A stretch of DNA of 64,000 nt from Staphylococcus simiae (GTDB taxonomy: Bacteria > Bacillota > Bacilli > Staphylococcales > Staphylococcaceae): positions 806,001 through 870,000 of the forward strand of contig NZ_CP071589.1 in assembly GCF_017357005.1 (NCBI RefSeq). The letters are read 5' to 3'. Shown one piece after another: positions 30,271 to 38,117 of the stretch. Under the pieces are notes generated by a model. The model saw only the letters and a list, made by a program, of their open reading frames with translations. It did not search any database and was not told the DNA's origin. The position numbers were made by a program, and so were the translations under genes. Positions within the stretch are counted from its first letter, which is position 1. Every line of letters begins with the position of its first letter.

Positions 30271-30588
30271 ATGACAAATATCAGTGTCGTAGTTTATGGG
30301 GCAGATATTATATGCGCAAGTTGTGTCAATGCACCTACTTCAAAGGATATTTTTGAATGGATACAACCATTGTTAAAAAGAAAATATCCAGAATTTAATT
30401 TTAATTATACGTATATTGATATAAATAAAGATACAGAAAATTTAACAGACCATGACCAACAATTTATTGAAAGAATAGAACAAGATGAATTATTTTATCC
30501 TTTAATTACGATGAATGATGAGTATGTAGCTGATGGATATATTCAAACAAAGCAATTAACTAGATTTTTAGATAATCATTTTAGTTAA
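30271..30588 (+). CDS. YuzD-like thioredoxin-fold protein (DUF1462)
   Basis: This 105-residue protein has the DUF1462/YuzD pattern: VVVYGADIICASCVNAPTSK, carrying a CxxC pair (CASC, residues 15-18), then a helix-rich thioredoxin-like fold and YPLITMNDEYVADGYIQT. The fold suggests a disulfide or metal-related role. In Bacilli it commonly lies next to nfu (yutI in B. subtilis), so a role near Fe-S or redox homeostasis is plausible but unproven. The ATG has a GGGGG-type ribosome binding site (ACGGGGGATT). Confidence 0.85.
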   Translation: MTNISVVVYGADIICASCVNAPTSKDIFEWIQPLLKRKYPEFNFNYTYIDINKDTENLTDHDQQFIERIEQDELFYPLITMNDEYVADGYIQTKQLTRFLDNHFS

Positions 30589-30599
30589 TAATAAAGATG

Positions 30600-30641
30600 A
30601 TGGACTATAGTAACACATTTTTATTGTGTACTATAGTCCAT
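30600..30641. terminator. Bidirectional terminator
   Basis: ATGGACTATAGTA (30600-30612) pairs with TACTATAGTCCAT (30629-30641) between convergent genes; a T-run follows on the plus strand. Confidence 0.85.
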
Positions 30642-30658
30642 AACTTTTTGGTATTAAA

Positions 30659-31723
30659 TTAACCGTTATGGTATTTATACATCCATAAGACTCCAGATTT
30701 CAATATAGAAGCTAGACGACCTGTTACTGTTCGATCCATAATATATGCAAAACCTTGTTTGTCTCCTAAAGAACCAACAACACCTTGAACTTTTAATTCA
30801 GGCATTTTCTCTGGCAAAGGTTCATTTTTCCATTGTCTCTTCAATACATCAGCTATTTGATCGCCTTGCACTTCAGCTAATTGAGCACTTGGTGCATGAG
30901 GCAAATCAGCACAATCACCGACGACATATACATTCGTATAAGTTGGAATTTGATGATATTGATTAATAATAACACGACCATTACTATTAATATCAATTGG
31001 TAAATTCCTAACAATCTCAACTGGTTGAATACCAGCAGTCCAAACAACTAAATCTAGATCAGTTGGTTCACCACAATTGTATATTCTACCAGGTTCGACT
31101 TTGTTAATATTAGAATTTGCTACGACAGTGACACGGTGTTTTTCAAACCATTTAGCAATATACTTACTTAATTTTTCAGGGAAAGTTCTTAAAATTCGTG
31201 GACCTCTATCATATAAAAATATGTCTAAGTCTGGGCGACTTTCACGTAATTCACTAGCAAGTTCAATGCCACTTAAACCGGCACCTACAATACCGACTTT
31301 AGCACCTTGATGTAACTCACTAATGCTATGAAATGTTTCTCTTGATTTAGAAAGTGTTTGAATACTATGTGTGTATTCCTCTGCACCAGGTACATTATGA
31401 TATTTATCTTCACAACCTAAACCGATAATTAATTCATCATAGTCTATTTTAGAATTTCCAACTGTGACAATTTGTTCATCCAAATTAATATCGCTTATTT
31501 CTCCATATACAGTATTAATTTGAGGGTGTTCAGGAAAATGCATTCTAACATCTTTATCTGATTTAGTCCCAGCTGCTAAAGCATAAAATTCTGGTTTCAA
31601 ACCATGAAATGGCATACGATCAATTAATGTCACATGATAGTTCTTTGGTAATGAATTAGGGAAAATACGTGACATGATACGCATATTTCCATAGCCCCCA
31701 CCCAATAATACGATGTTCTTCAT
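30659..31723 (-). CDS. NADH dehydrogenase-like FAD protein (YutJ type)
   Basis: This pyridine nucleotide-disulfide oxidoreductase family protein of 354 residues has the FAD site GGGYGNMRIM (about 7-16), the NAD(P) site VGIVGAGLSGIELASEL (about 143-159) and the second FAD motif TNVYVVGDCAD (about 262-272). It is related to type II NADH dehydrogenases and to the ndh product at 33027-34235, but is shorter and lacks a clear membrane-anchoring tail. In S. aureus the protein here is annotated as NADH dehydrogenase-like. It could be a sulfide:quinone- or NADH-oxidising enzyme. Transcribed away from the yuzB-like gene, with a shared promoter region. Confidence 0.85.
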   Translation of the reverse strand: MKNIVLLGGGYGNMRIMSRIFPNSLPKNYHVTLIDRMPFHGLKPEFYALAAGTKSDKDVRMHFPEHPQINTVYGEISDINLDEQIVTVGNSKIDYDELIIGLGCEDKYHNVPGAEEYTHSIQTLSKSRETFHSISELHQGAKVGIVGAGLSGIELASELRESRPDLDIFLYDRGPRILRTFPEKLSKYIAKWFEKHRVTVVANSNINKVEPGRIYNCGEPTDLDLVVWTAGIQPVEIVRNLPIDINSNGRVIINQYHQIPTYTNVYVVGDCADLPHAPSAQLAEVQGDQIADVLKRQWKNEPLPEKMPELKVQGVVGSLGDKQGFAYIMDRTVTGRLASILKSGVLWMYKYHNG

Positions 31724-32019
31724 AATGAAATACCCCTTTATGTATTATTCGTTTACTTATTTGTCATTATAAAATAATTGCTAAGTTCTTAAAAATAAAT
31801 AAAGTTATAACAATTATCTAATTATAATAAACCCCTTAATATTGTGAATTTTTAAATATATACTTATTATATATTTTTTTCAAATTGACTACAAATAAAT
31901 ATTGTGAAATCATTTTCTCGATTGTGAATATGCGATATAAAAAAATTTGAGCATGTTACATTAAATATGTAGTATTAAAATGCTATAATATTGAAACAAA
32001 TGATATAAGAAGGTGAAGT
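31724..32019. promoter_or_regulatory. Divergent promoter region with repeated ATTGTGAA half-sites
   Basis: This AT-rich region of 296 bp has no gene. ATTGTGAA occurs three times in direct orientation, starting at 31841, 31901 and 31921. TTGTGAA is one half of the operator recognised by the NADH-sensing repressor Rex (TTGTGAA...TTCACAA), but matching right halves are missing, so assignment to Rex is tentative. Confidence 0.35.
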
Positions 32020-32256
32020 ATGAATCCGATTGTAGAATTTTGTATTTCAAACATGGCTAAAGGTGGCGACTACGTCTACGATCAACTAGAAAATGATCCC
32101 GATGTTGATGTGCTGGAATACGGTTGCTTAACAAATTGCGGTATTTGTTCAGCTGGGTTGTACGCTTTAGTAAATGGTGATATTGTTGAAGGAGATTCAC
32201 CTGAAGAATTATTACAAAATATTTATTCACATATAAAAGAAACATGGATTTTTTAA
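32020..32256 (+). CDS. UPF0349/DUF1450 family protein (YuzB-like)
   Basis: A 78-residue protein with four cysteines in the family pattern: [10 protein letters not shown] (Cys8) and [20 protein letters not shown] (three Cys at about 36-42). DUF1450 proteins (YuzB) resemble small thioredoxin-like ferredoxin domains and may bind metal. Function is unknown. The ATG has AAGGTGAAG upstream. It precedes sufA by 12 bases and is probably co-transcribed with it, which again suggests a link with Fe-S metabolism. Confidence 0.87.
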   Translation: MNPIVEFCISNMAKGGDYVYDQLENDPDVDVLEYGCLTNCGICSAGLYALVNGDIVEGDSPEELLQNIYSHIKETWIF

Positions 32257-32268
32257 GGAGGACATAAT

Positions 32269-32628
32269 ATGCCAACAGTAGTATTAACAGAAGCAGCAGC
32301 ATATGAAGTGAAAGATATGCTTAAAGCTAACGACATGCCAGACGGTTATCTTAAAATTAAAGTTAATGGTGGAGGTTGTACAGGTTTAACATATGGTATG
32401 AGTGCTGAAGCTGAGCCAGGTGATAATGACGAAATATTGGAATTTTATGGTTTAAAAGTATTAGTAGATAAATATGATGCACCTGTACTTAACGGTACAA
32501 CAGTAGATTTCAAACAATCATTAATGGGTGGTGGATTCCAAATAGATAATCCCAATGCTATTGCTTCATGTGGATGTGGAAGCTCATTTAGAACAGCAAA
32601 AGTAGCAGGAAACCCAGAAAATTGTTAA
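32269..32628 (+). CDS. sufA: A-type Fe-S carrier protein SufA (HesB/IscA family)
   Basis: The 119-residue HesB-type protein has the three conserved cysteine positions: VNGGGCTGLTYG (about Cys41) and the C-terminal SCGCGSSF (Cys pair about 104 and 106). Such carriers accept clusters from the SufBCD scaffold and pass them to apo-enzymes. In S. aureus the SufA at this locus works in Fe-S cluster delivery alongside Nfu. The ATG has AAGGAGG at good spacing, and a strong terminator follows. It is not part of the sufCDSUB operon. Confidence 0.93.
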   Translation: MPTVVLTEAAAYEVKDMLKANDMPDGYLKIKVNGGGCTGLTYGMSAEAEPGDNDEILEFYGLKVLVDKYDAPVLNGTTVDFKQSLMGGGFQIDNPNAIASCGCGSSFRTAKVAGNPENC

Positions 32629-32675
32629 TAAAATAAAGTTATTGTGATGATAGATTGAACAAATTGGTTATTTAG

Positions 32676-32710
32676 GTTGGGGTACTATTTTATAGCATCC
32701 CAACTTTTTT
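32676..32710 (+). terminator. Terminator of the yuzB-like/sufA transcript
   Basis: GTTGGGGTACTA pairs with a facing TAGCATCCCAAC, with one bulge, and is followed by six T residues. Confidence 0.8.
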
Positions 32711-32750
32711 ATTGCCTCTAAAAGTTAAATTATCAAATTAATTTGTATAA

Positions 32751-32770
32751 AAAAGTACAATTGTACTTTT
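32751..32770. promoter_or_regulatory. Perfect 20-bp palindrome upstream of ndh
   Basis: AAAAGTACAATTGTACTTTT is a perfect palindrome with no loop, suggesting a protein-binding site rather than an RNA hairpin. It lies about 190 bp upstream of the likely ndh promoter. The regulator is unknown. Confidence 0.45.
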
Positions 32771-32935
32771 AGACTAATAAAATAAATTAAATTTTTCACA
32801 AAGTAGCTTGAAGTAACTTGAAAATATCATTAAAAAGCTATAGAATTAGAACTGGATTGAAAGTTGTCTTTTTTGTGAACACCACGGGAATTTAAACATA
32901 AATTAAAAGACTTAAATTATGAAATGATGATAAAC

Positions 32936-32988
32936 TTGTTGTCATTGTGGTATTACAAGTAATATCCATTTGATAATAACAATTATCA
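32936..32988 (+). promoter_or_regulatory. Probable ndh promoter and overlapping operator
   Basis: TTGTTG (32936-32941), an 18-bp spacer and TAATAT (32960-32965) form a plausible promoter. Directly behind it, over the expected transcription start, lies a perfect dyad TGATAAT-aaca-ATTATCA (32971-32988). The arms resemble Fur-type half-sites, but the 4-base centre does not fit the usual 7-1-7 arrangement. The rest of the 398-bp gap holds the sufA terminator, a 20-bp palindrome, and TTCACAA (32795) and TTGTGAA (32873) half-sites. Confidence 0.45.
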
Positions 32989-33026
32989 CCATTTGGTAAA
33001 AAAATATGAAAGCTAAGGTGAATATA

Positions 33027-34235
33027 ATGGCTCAAGATCGTAAAAAAGTACTTGTACTTGGTGCGGGGTATGCAGGTTTACAAGCAGTTACAAAAATGCA
33101 AAAATCAATTTCTGCAGAGGAAGCTGAGATTACATTAATTAACAAAAATGATTATCACTATGAAGCTACATGGTTACATGAAGCTTCTGCAGGTACAATT
33201 AATTATGAAGATTTATTATACCCTGTGGAAAGTGTCTTGAAGAAAGACAAAGTTAACTTCGTTAAAGCAGAAGTAACTAAAATTGATCGTAATGCTAAAA
33301 AAGTAGAAACTGATCAAGGAATCTATGATTTCGACATTTTAGTTGTAGCATTAGGTTTCGTAAGTGAAACATTTGGCATTGAAGGTATGAAAGATTATGC
33401 TTATCAAATCGAAAATGTTATCACTGCTCGTGAATTATCACGTCATATTGAAGATAAATTTGCTAACTATGCATCTTCAAAAGAAAAAGATGATAATGAC
33501 TTATCTATCTTAGTTGGTGGAGCAGGATTTACTGGTGTTGAATTCTTAGGTGAATTAACAGACAGAATTCCAGAATTATGTAGCAAATATGGGGTAGACC
33601 AAAACAAAGTTAAAATTACTTGTGTTGAAGCTGCACCAAAAATGTTACCAATGTTCTCTGAAGAATTAGTTAACCACGCAGTTAGCTACTTAGAAGATCG
33701 TGGCGTAGAATTTAAAATTGCTACACCAATCGTAGCTTGTAACGAACAAGGTTTCGTTGTAGAAGTTAATGGTGAAAAACAACAATTACATGCTGGAACT
33801 TCAGTATGGGCAGCAGGTGTACGCGGAAGTCATTTAATGGAACAATCATTTGATGGTGTTAAACGTGGTCGTATTGTTACTGAGCAAGATTTAACTATTA
33901 AAGGTTATGATGATATCTTTGTTATTGGTGACGTTTCTGCATTTATTCCAGCTGGTGAAGAGCGCCCATTACCAACAACTGCACAAATTGCTATGCAACA
34001 AGGTGAACAAGTTGCTAAAAACATTAAACATATTTTAAATGGTGAACCAACAGAAGATTTCGAATACGTTGATCGTGGTACTGTATGTTCTTTAGGTTCT
34101 CATGATGGTGTAGGTTTAGTTTACGGTAAACCAATTACTGGTAAAAAAGCTGCATTTATGAAAAAAGTTATCGATACACGTGCTATATTCAAAATTGGCG
34201 GTATCGGCTTAGCATTCAAAAAAGGTAAATTCTAG
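33027..34235 (+). CDS. ndh: Type II NADH:quinone oxidoreductase (Ndh)
   Basis: This non-proton-pumping NADH dehydrogenase of 402 residues feeds electrons from NADH into menaquinone at the inner membrane face. Motifs: FAD site [12 protein letters not shown] (about 9-20), NADH site [16 protein letters not shown] (about 161-176), second FAD site [13 protein letters not shown] (about 295-307) and the quinone-site AQIAMQQG (about 320-327). The C-terminal amphipathic helices ([11 protein letters not shown] at the end) probably attach it to the membrane. I start at ATG 33027 ([12 protein letters not shown]), with AAGGTG upstream, dropping a seven-residue extension. Length matches S. aureus Ndh. Confidence 0.94.
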   Translation: MAQDRKKVLVLGAGYAGLQAVTKMQKSISAEEAEITLINKNDYHYEATWLHEASAGTINYEDLLYPVESVLKKDKVNFVKAEVTKIDRNAKKVETDQGIYDFDILVVALGFVSETFGIEGMKDYAYQIENVITARELSRHIEDKFANYASSKEKDDNDLSILVGGAGFTGVEFLGELTDRIPELCSKYGVDQNKVKITCVEAAPKMLPMFSEELVNHAVSYLEDRGVEFKIATPIVACNEQGFVVEVNGEKQQLHAGTSVWAAGVRGSHLMEQSFDGVKRGRIVTEQDLTIKGYDDIFVIGDVSAFIPAGEERPLPTTAQIAMQQGEQVAKNIKHILNGEPTEDFEYVDRGTVCSLGSHDGVGLVYGKPITGKKAAFMKKVIDTRAIFKIGGIGLAFKKGKF

Positions 34236-34282
34236 GTTTATCAATAATTATCTAAATGATTGAATATGAAGTTAAGTTTTGA

Positions 34283-34314
34283 GAGGTTGAGACAATTGTC
34301 TTAGCCTCTTTTTT
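34283..34314 (+). terminator. Terminator of ndh
   Basis: GAGGTTGAGAC (34283-34293) pairs with GTCTTAGCCTC (34298-34308), with one wobble, followed by a T-run. Confidence 0.88.
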
Positions 34315-34571
34315 ATGAGAAAGTCTAGGTTTGGAATTATAAGTGCTAATAAGGACATTTTAATATAAATTGGTTCTCATATTTTGGGGACTGTAAAATA
34401 AAAAGTAAATAATTGCGTATCAGTCAAACTTGAGACAGAACCTATACATTCCATTAAGTATTTAACTTTTAATAATAACTAAATGGTACTTTAATTTATG
34501 GATTTTATTGATAGTAGAATGAGATAATATATGTAACAATAAACATTAATCAAAGGTTAAAAGGAGTCTAT
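34315..34571. other. Intergenic region with a small inverted-repeat fragment
   Basis: No gene is seen. A 71-bp segment (34372-34442) begins GGTTCTCAT and ends TGAGACAGAACC, i.e. has short inverted ends. Part of it (TTCTCATATTTTGGGGACTG) resembles TTCTCAAATTTTAAGACAG at about 29838, behind the dlt terminator. Both may be remnants of IS ends. The ribosome binding site AAAAGGAG of the next gene closes the region. Confidence 0.35.
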
Positions 34572-36062
34572 ATGGCAATAAATTTTAAAATAAATGAAAC
34601 GAATACACATATTAACAATTTAGACACTGTTATTATTGGTGTGCCAGATCATTTTAATCAAATAGAGCCAATCATTTTTGAAAACGAAGATTTAACAGCA
34701 ACATTAGAAATATTTAAACATCGACATATCATAGGAAGTACTTTAGGTAAAATATATTCAACAGCGCTAATGATTGATGGTAAATACAAACGATTAGTAA
34801 CAATAGGCCTAGGTAATTTAAAAAATTTACAATATGCGGATATGCTAAATATTTGGGGCACCTTATTTCAATATATGAAAGACGAACATATTGTTAATAG
34901 TTTCTTAATATTAGATAGTCTGATTACTAAATATAATAAAAATAACGACATGTTATTTAGTTGTGGCTTACAAAGTGAGCGATCAATTTATCAATTTGAT
35001 GATTATTCTTCAAATAAAAGAGCACCGTTTAATTTGGATATTTACTTACAAAGTAACAAAGATATTGATACTTCTATAATTCAACATGGACAAATAATTG
35101 GGCAAGCAATTAATTTAGTACGTTATATGAGTCAAGTTCCATCTAACATTTTAACGCCTCGAGATTTTACACATGATATTCAACAACGTTTTGAAAATTC
35201 TGCAGTTACTGTTGATGTTAAATCTGGAAATGATATTGTGACTGAAGGGTTTGGCTTAATTCAAGCAGTTGGACAAGGTAGTAGCAATCATTCAAGTTTA
35301 ATTACGTTAACTTATAATGGTACTAATAAGACGAAACCTGTTATAGCATTTGTAGGTAAAGGTTTAACCTATCAAGTTAACAACGGATATAGTAGTAATA
35401 ATCATTCAAAACAACTTATTAGTACAAATATGAATGAAGCAGCTACTATAGTAGCGATAGTTGAAGCTGTTAATAAATTAAAGTTGCCTATTAATATTGT
35501 TGCTATCATTGCTTGTGCAGATAATCGACAAAATGTGATAAAACTTAATGATATTTATACGGGAATCAGTGGTGAATCAATAGAAATTGCGAATAATGAT
35601 GATATTGGCACCTTATTATTAGCAGATGCTGTTCAATATGCTAATCAGTTTCAACCTCAATTAATGATTGATATCGCTATTTTATCTCAAGAAATTATTG
35701 CAACATTAGGTAGTGATAAAGCGGCTGTTTTCCAACAACGGAGTGAGGATATGCTCCGACATATTCGAGAAGTTGCTGACTTATATGATGAAATGATTTA
35801 TGAATTACCATTAACAAAAATTGAGCGACAATTAATTTTACAGAGTGACATTGCAGATTTAATTAACGATACAAATCAATGCCAACAAGGAAAAACACTA
35901 TTTGATGCTAGTTTTATTTGTCATTTTGCTGGTAACACACCATACATTCATTTTGATATAACTGGTCCTGCAACCAATCATGTTGACACTTATAATGGAC
36001 CAAAGGGAGCTAGTGGCTTCTTGATTACCACATTGATTCAATGGCTGTTAACATTAAAATAG
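34572..36062 (+). CDS. Degenerate M17 (leucyl) aminopeptidase homologue, probably catalytically inactive
   Basis: This 496-residue protein keeps the full length and overall sequence of the M17 aminopeptidase found at this locus in S. aureus (AmpA), including SQVPSNILTPRDF, VGKGLTY and FDITGPATN. The active site, however, has decayed. Using bovine LAP numbering: Lys250 is kept (Lys263), Asp255 is Gln268, Lys262 is Ser275, Asp273 is Asn286, Asp332 is kept (Asp343), Glu334 is Ile345 and Arg336 is Thr347. The GGYSIK glycines are also lost. Two-metal hydrolysis is therefore unlikely. The frame is intact, with ATG and a strong AAAAGGAG, so it is translated rather than an obvious pseudogene. It may have a structural or DNA-binding role, or be at an early stage of decay. 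Confidence 0.82.
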   Translation: MAINFKINETNTHINNLDTVIIGVPDHFNQIEPIIFENEDLTATLEIFKHRHIIGSTLGKIYSTALMIDGKYKRLVTIGLGNLKNLQYADMLNIWGTLFQYMKDEHIVNSFLILDSLITKYNKNNDMLFSCGLQSERSIYQFDDYSSNKRAPFNLDIYLQSNKDIDTSIIQHGQIIGQAINLVRYMSQVPSNILTPRDFTHDIQQRFENSAVTVDVKSGNDIVTEGFGLIQAVGQGSSNHSSLITLTYNGTNKTKPVIAFVGKGLTYQVNNGYSSNNHSKQLISTNMNEAATIVAIVEAVNKLKLPINIVAIIACADNRQNVIKLNDIYTGISGESIEIANNDDIGTLLLADAVQYANQFQPQLMIDIAILSQEIIATLGSDKAAVFQQRSEDMLRHIREVADLYDEMIYELPLTKIERQLILQSDIADLINDTNQCQQGKTLFDASFICHFAGNTPYIHFDITGPATNHVDTYNGPKGASGFLITTLIQWLLTLK

Positions 36063-36145
36063 CTAATATAGATGCTAAATATATGTTTTATAGATATTTT
36101 GTAATTTAGACAGTACTATCAAGTTCAACATAGTAAATACAGATA

Positions 36146-36164
36146 GTAGTTTGTACTAAACTAC
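36146..36164. promoter_or_regulatory. Perfect dyad upstream of the NhaC-like gene
   Basis: GTAGTTT-gtact-AAACTAC is a perfect 7-5-7 dyad about 190 bp upstream of the transporter gene, similar in layout to repressor operators. No regulator gene is adjacent. The rest of the 36063-36337 gap shows nothing else I can name. Confidence 0.35.
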
Positions 36165-36337
36165 CCGAAATATAAGATTTAATGAACTGTTATAACTAAT
36201 GGGGATATTTAATTTATAATTTGTATTTTTTAAAATTTCTAATAATTGACTATTTACTGTTGACAGGTGAATAAGCTACTGCTAAGATAAATTTTATAAA
36301 CACTTTAGTTCGATAGAGTGATAAAGGATGATAAATT

Positions 36338-37654
36338 ATGATAAATGCAGTGGTAATAGCAGTATTGTTAATGATTATATTGTGCTTATGCCGATTAAAT
36401 GTAGTCATTAGCTTGTTTATAAGCGCACTTGTTGGGGGTACAATTTCTGGCATGAGCGTTGAAAAGGTGATTAATGTTTTTGGTAAGAACATTGTTGATG
36501 GTGCAGAGGTAGCACTAAGTTATGCTTTATTAGGTGGCTTTGCTGCACTAATTTCGTATAGTGGTATTACAGATTATTTGGTAGGTAAGATTATTGAGGC
36601 TATACATTCTGAAAATAGTCGTTGGTCTCGTATTAAAGTAAAAGTAGTGATACTAATTGCCTTATTAGCTATGAGTATTATGAGTCAAAACTTGATTCCC
36701 GTACATATTGCATTTATTCCTATTGTAATTCCACCATTATTAAGTTTATTCAATGATTTAAAAATTGATAGACGATTAATAGGGTTAGTTATTGGATTTG
36801 GACTTTGCTTCCCATATGTGTTATTACCATATGGATTCGGACAAATTTTCCAACAAATTATTCAAAGTGGTTTTGAAAAAGCAAACCATCCTATTGAATT
36901 TAATATGATTTGGAAAGCAATGTTAATTCCATCAATGGGTTATGTCGTAGGTTTAATTTTTGGTATGTTCGTTTATCGTAAACCGAGAGAATATGAAGAT
37001 AGAAATATTTCAGAAGAAGAAATGATTCCACAATTAAAACCTTATATTCTAATAGTCACTGTAGTCGCTATATTGGCAACTTTCCTTGTTCAAACATTTA
37101 CTAAATCAATGATTTTCGGTGCATTAGCAGGAGTCTTAGTATTTTTCTTATCTCGAGCATACAAATGGTATGAATTAGATGCTAAATTTGTTGAAGGTAT
37201 AAAAATTATGGCTTATATTGGTGTAGTTATTTTAACAGCAAATGGCTTTGCAGGTGTTATGAACGCTACTGGAGATATTGGTGAATTAGTTAAAGTGTTA
37301 ACACATGTCACTGGTGATAATAAATTAATTAGTATTATAGTCATGTATCTTATAGGTTTAATTGTCACATTAGGTATTGGTTCATCCTTTGCTACAATTC
37401 CTATTATTGCGTCACTGTTTATTCCATATGGTGTGTCTATAGGCTTAGATACTATGGCGTTAATTGCATTGATTGGTACTGCAAGTGCATTAGGTGATTC
37501 TGGTTCTCCGGCAAGTGATTCAACATTGGGTCCAACTGCTGGTTTAAATGTCGATGGCCAACATGACCACATTAGAGATACGTGTATACCTAACTTTCTA
37601 TTCTATAATATACCGTTAATGATTTTTGGTATTATAGCTGCGATGGTATTATAA
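36338..37654 (+). CDS. Na+/H+ antiporter family membrane protein (NhaC-like)
   Basis: This 438-residue polytopic membrane protein has about eleven to twelve hydrophobic segments. It resembles the Na+/H+ antiporter family seen at this position in other staphylococci. Conserved features include GGFAALISYSGI (about 65-76), the polar membrane stretch MSQNLIPVHIAFIPIVIPPL (about 112-131) and the C-terminal SALGDSGSPASDSTLGPTAGLN (read in two parts, about 387-408), rich in Asp/Ser that could bind cation or substrate. Direction and substrate are unproven: it could move Na+, amino acids or peptides. The thioesterase gene follows after 21 bases and is probably in the same transcript. Confidence 0.75.
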   Translation: MINAVVIAVLLMIILCLCRLNVVISLFISALVGGTISGMSVEKVINVFGKNIVDGAEVALSYALLGGFAALISYSGITDYLVGKIIEAIHSENSRWSRIKVKVVILIALLAMSIMSQNLIPVHIAFIPIVIPPLLSLFNDLKIDRRLIGLVIGFGLCFPYVLLPYGFGQIFQQIIQSGFEKANHPIEFNMIWKAMLIPSMGYVVGLIFGMFVYRKPREYEDRNISEEEMIPQLKPYILIVTVVAILATFLVQTFTKSMIFGALAGVLVFFLSRAYKWYELDAKFVEGIKIMAYIGVVILTANGFAGVMNATGDIGELVKVLTHVTGDNKLISIIVMYLIGLIVTLGIGSSFATIPIIASLFIPYGVSIGLDTMALIALIGTASALGDSGSPASDSTLGPTAGLNVDGQHDHIRDTCIPNFLFYNIPLMIFGIIAAMVL

Positions 37655-37675
37655 AGTAGAAGAGGTGATTAATAA

Positions 37676-38050
37676 ATGACGAATTTATTAGAAACGTTTG
37701 AAATGACAGTCGACCATAAAGAAGATGGCTATATTGTGATGTCAATGCCCGTTACTGATAAGGTGAAGCAACCATTTGGCTACTTACATGGTGGTGCGAC
37801 GATTGCTTTAGGAGAAACAGCATGCTCTTTAGGCTCAGCATACTTAGTTGATACTACCCAGTTTATCCCATTAGGTTTAGAAATGAATGCCAATCATATT
37901 CATTCTGCCCAAGATGGTCGTGTTACTGCTACTGCTAAAATAATTCATCAAGGTAATAGTACACATGTTTGGAATATAGAAATCACTAATGAACAAGGAC
38001 AATTAATCAGTGTCATGAGAGGGACCATCGCTATCAAAGCATTAAAATAA
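37676..38050 (+). CDS. Hotdog-fold thioesterase (PaaI family)
   Basis: This 124-residue single hotdog domain has the PaaI-type active-site region FGYLHGGATIALGETACSLG (about 33-52, with the HGG signature and the catalytic Glu) and LGLEMNANHIHSAQDGRV (about 65-82). Such enzymes hydrolyse aromatic or medium-chain acyl-CoA thioesters, e.g. 1,4-dihydroxy-2-naphthoyl-CoA in menaquinone synthesis in related groups; the exact substrate is not clear. It follows the NhaC-like gene closely with an AGAGGTG ribosome binding site. A terminator with an inserted group II intron comes right after. Confidence 0.88.
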   Translation: MTNLLETFEMTVDHKEDGYIVMSMPVTDKVKQPFGYLHGGATIALGETACSLGSAYLVDTTQFIPLGLEMNANHIHSAQDGRVTATAKIIHQGNSTHVWNIEITNEQGQLISVMRGTIAIKALK

Positions 38051-38077
38051 TAAATTTAAATAAGTATTATATATTAT

Positions 38078-38113
38078 AAAAGAGCTTATCCATGTGAGGG
38101 AGAAGCTCTTTTT
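38078..38113 (+). terminator. Terminator of the thioesterase gene
   Basis: AAAAGAGCTT (38078-38087) pairs with AAGCTCTTTT (38103-38112). Group IIC intron copy 2 begins at 38118, five bases behind it. Confidence 0.85.
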
Positions 38114-38117
38114 AATT

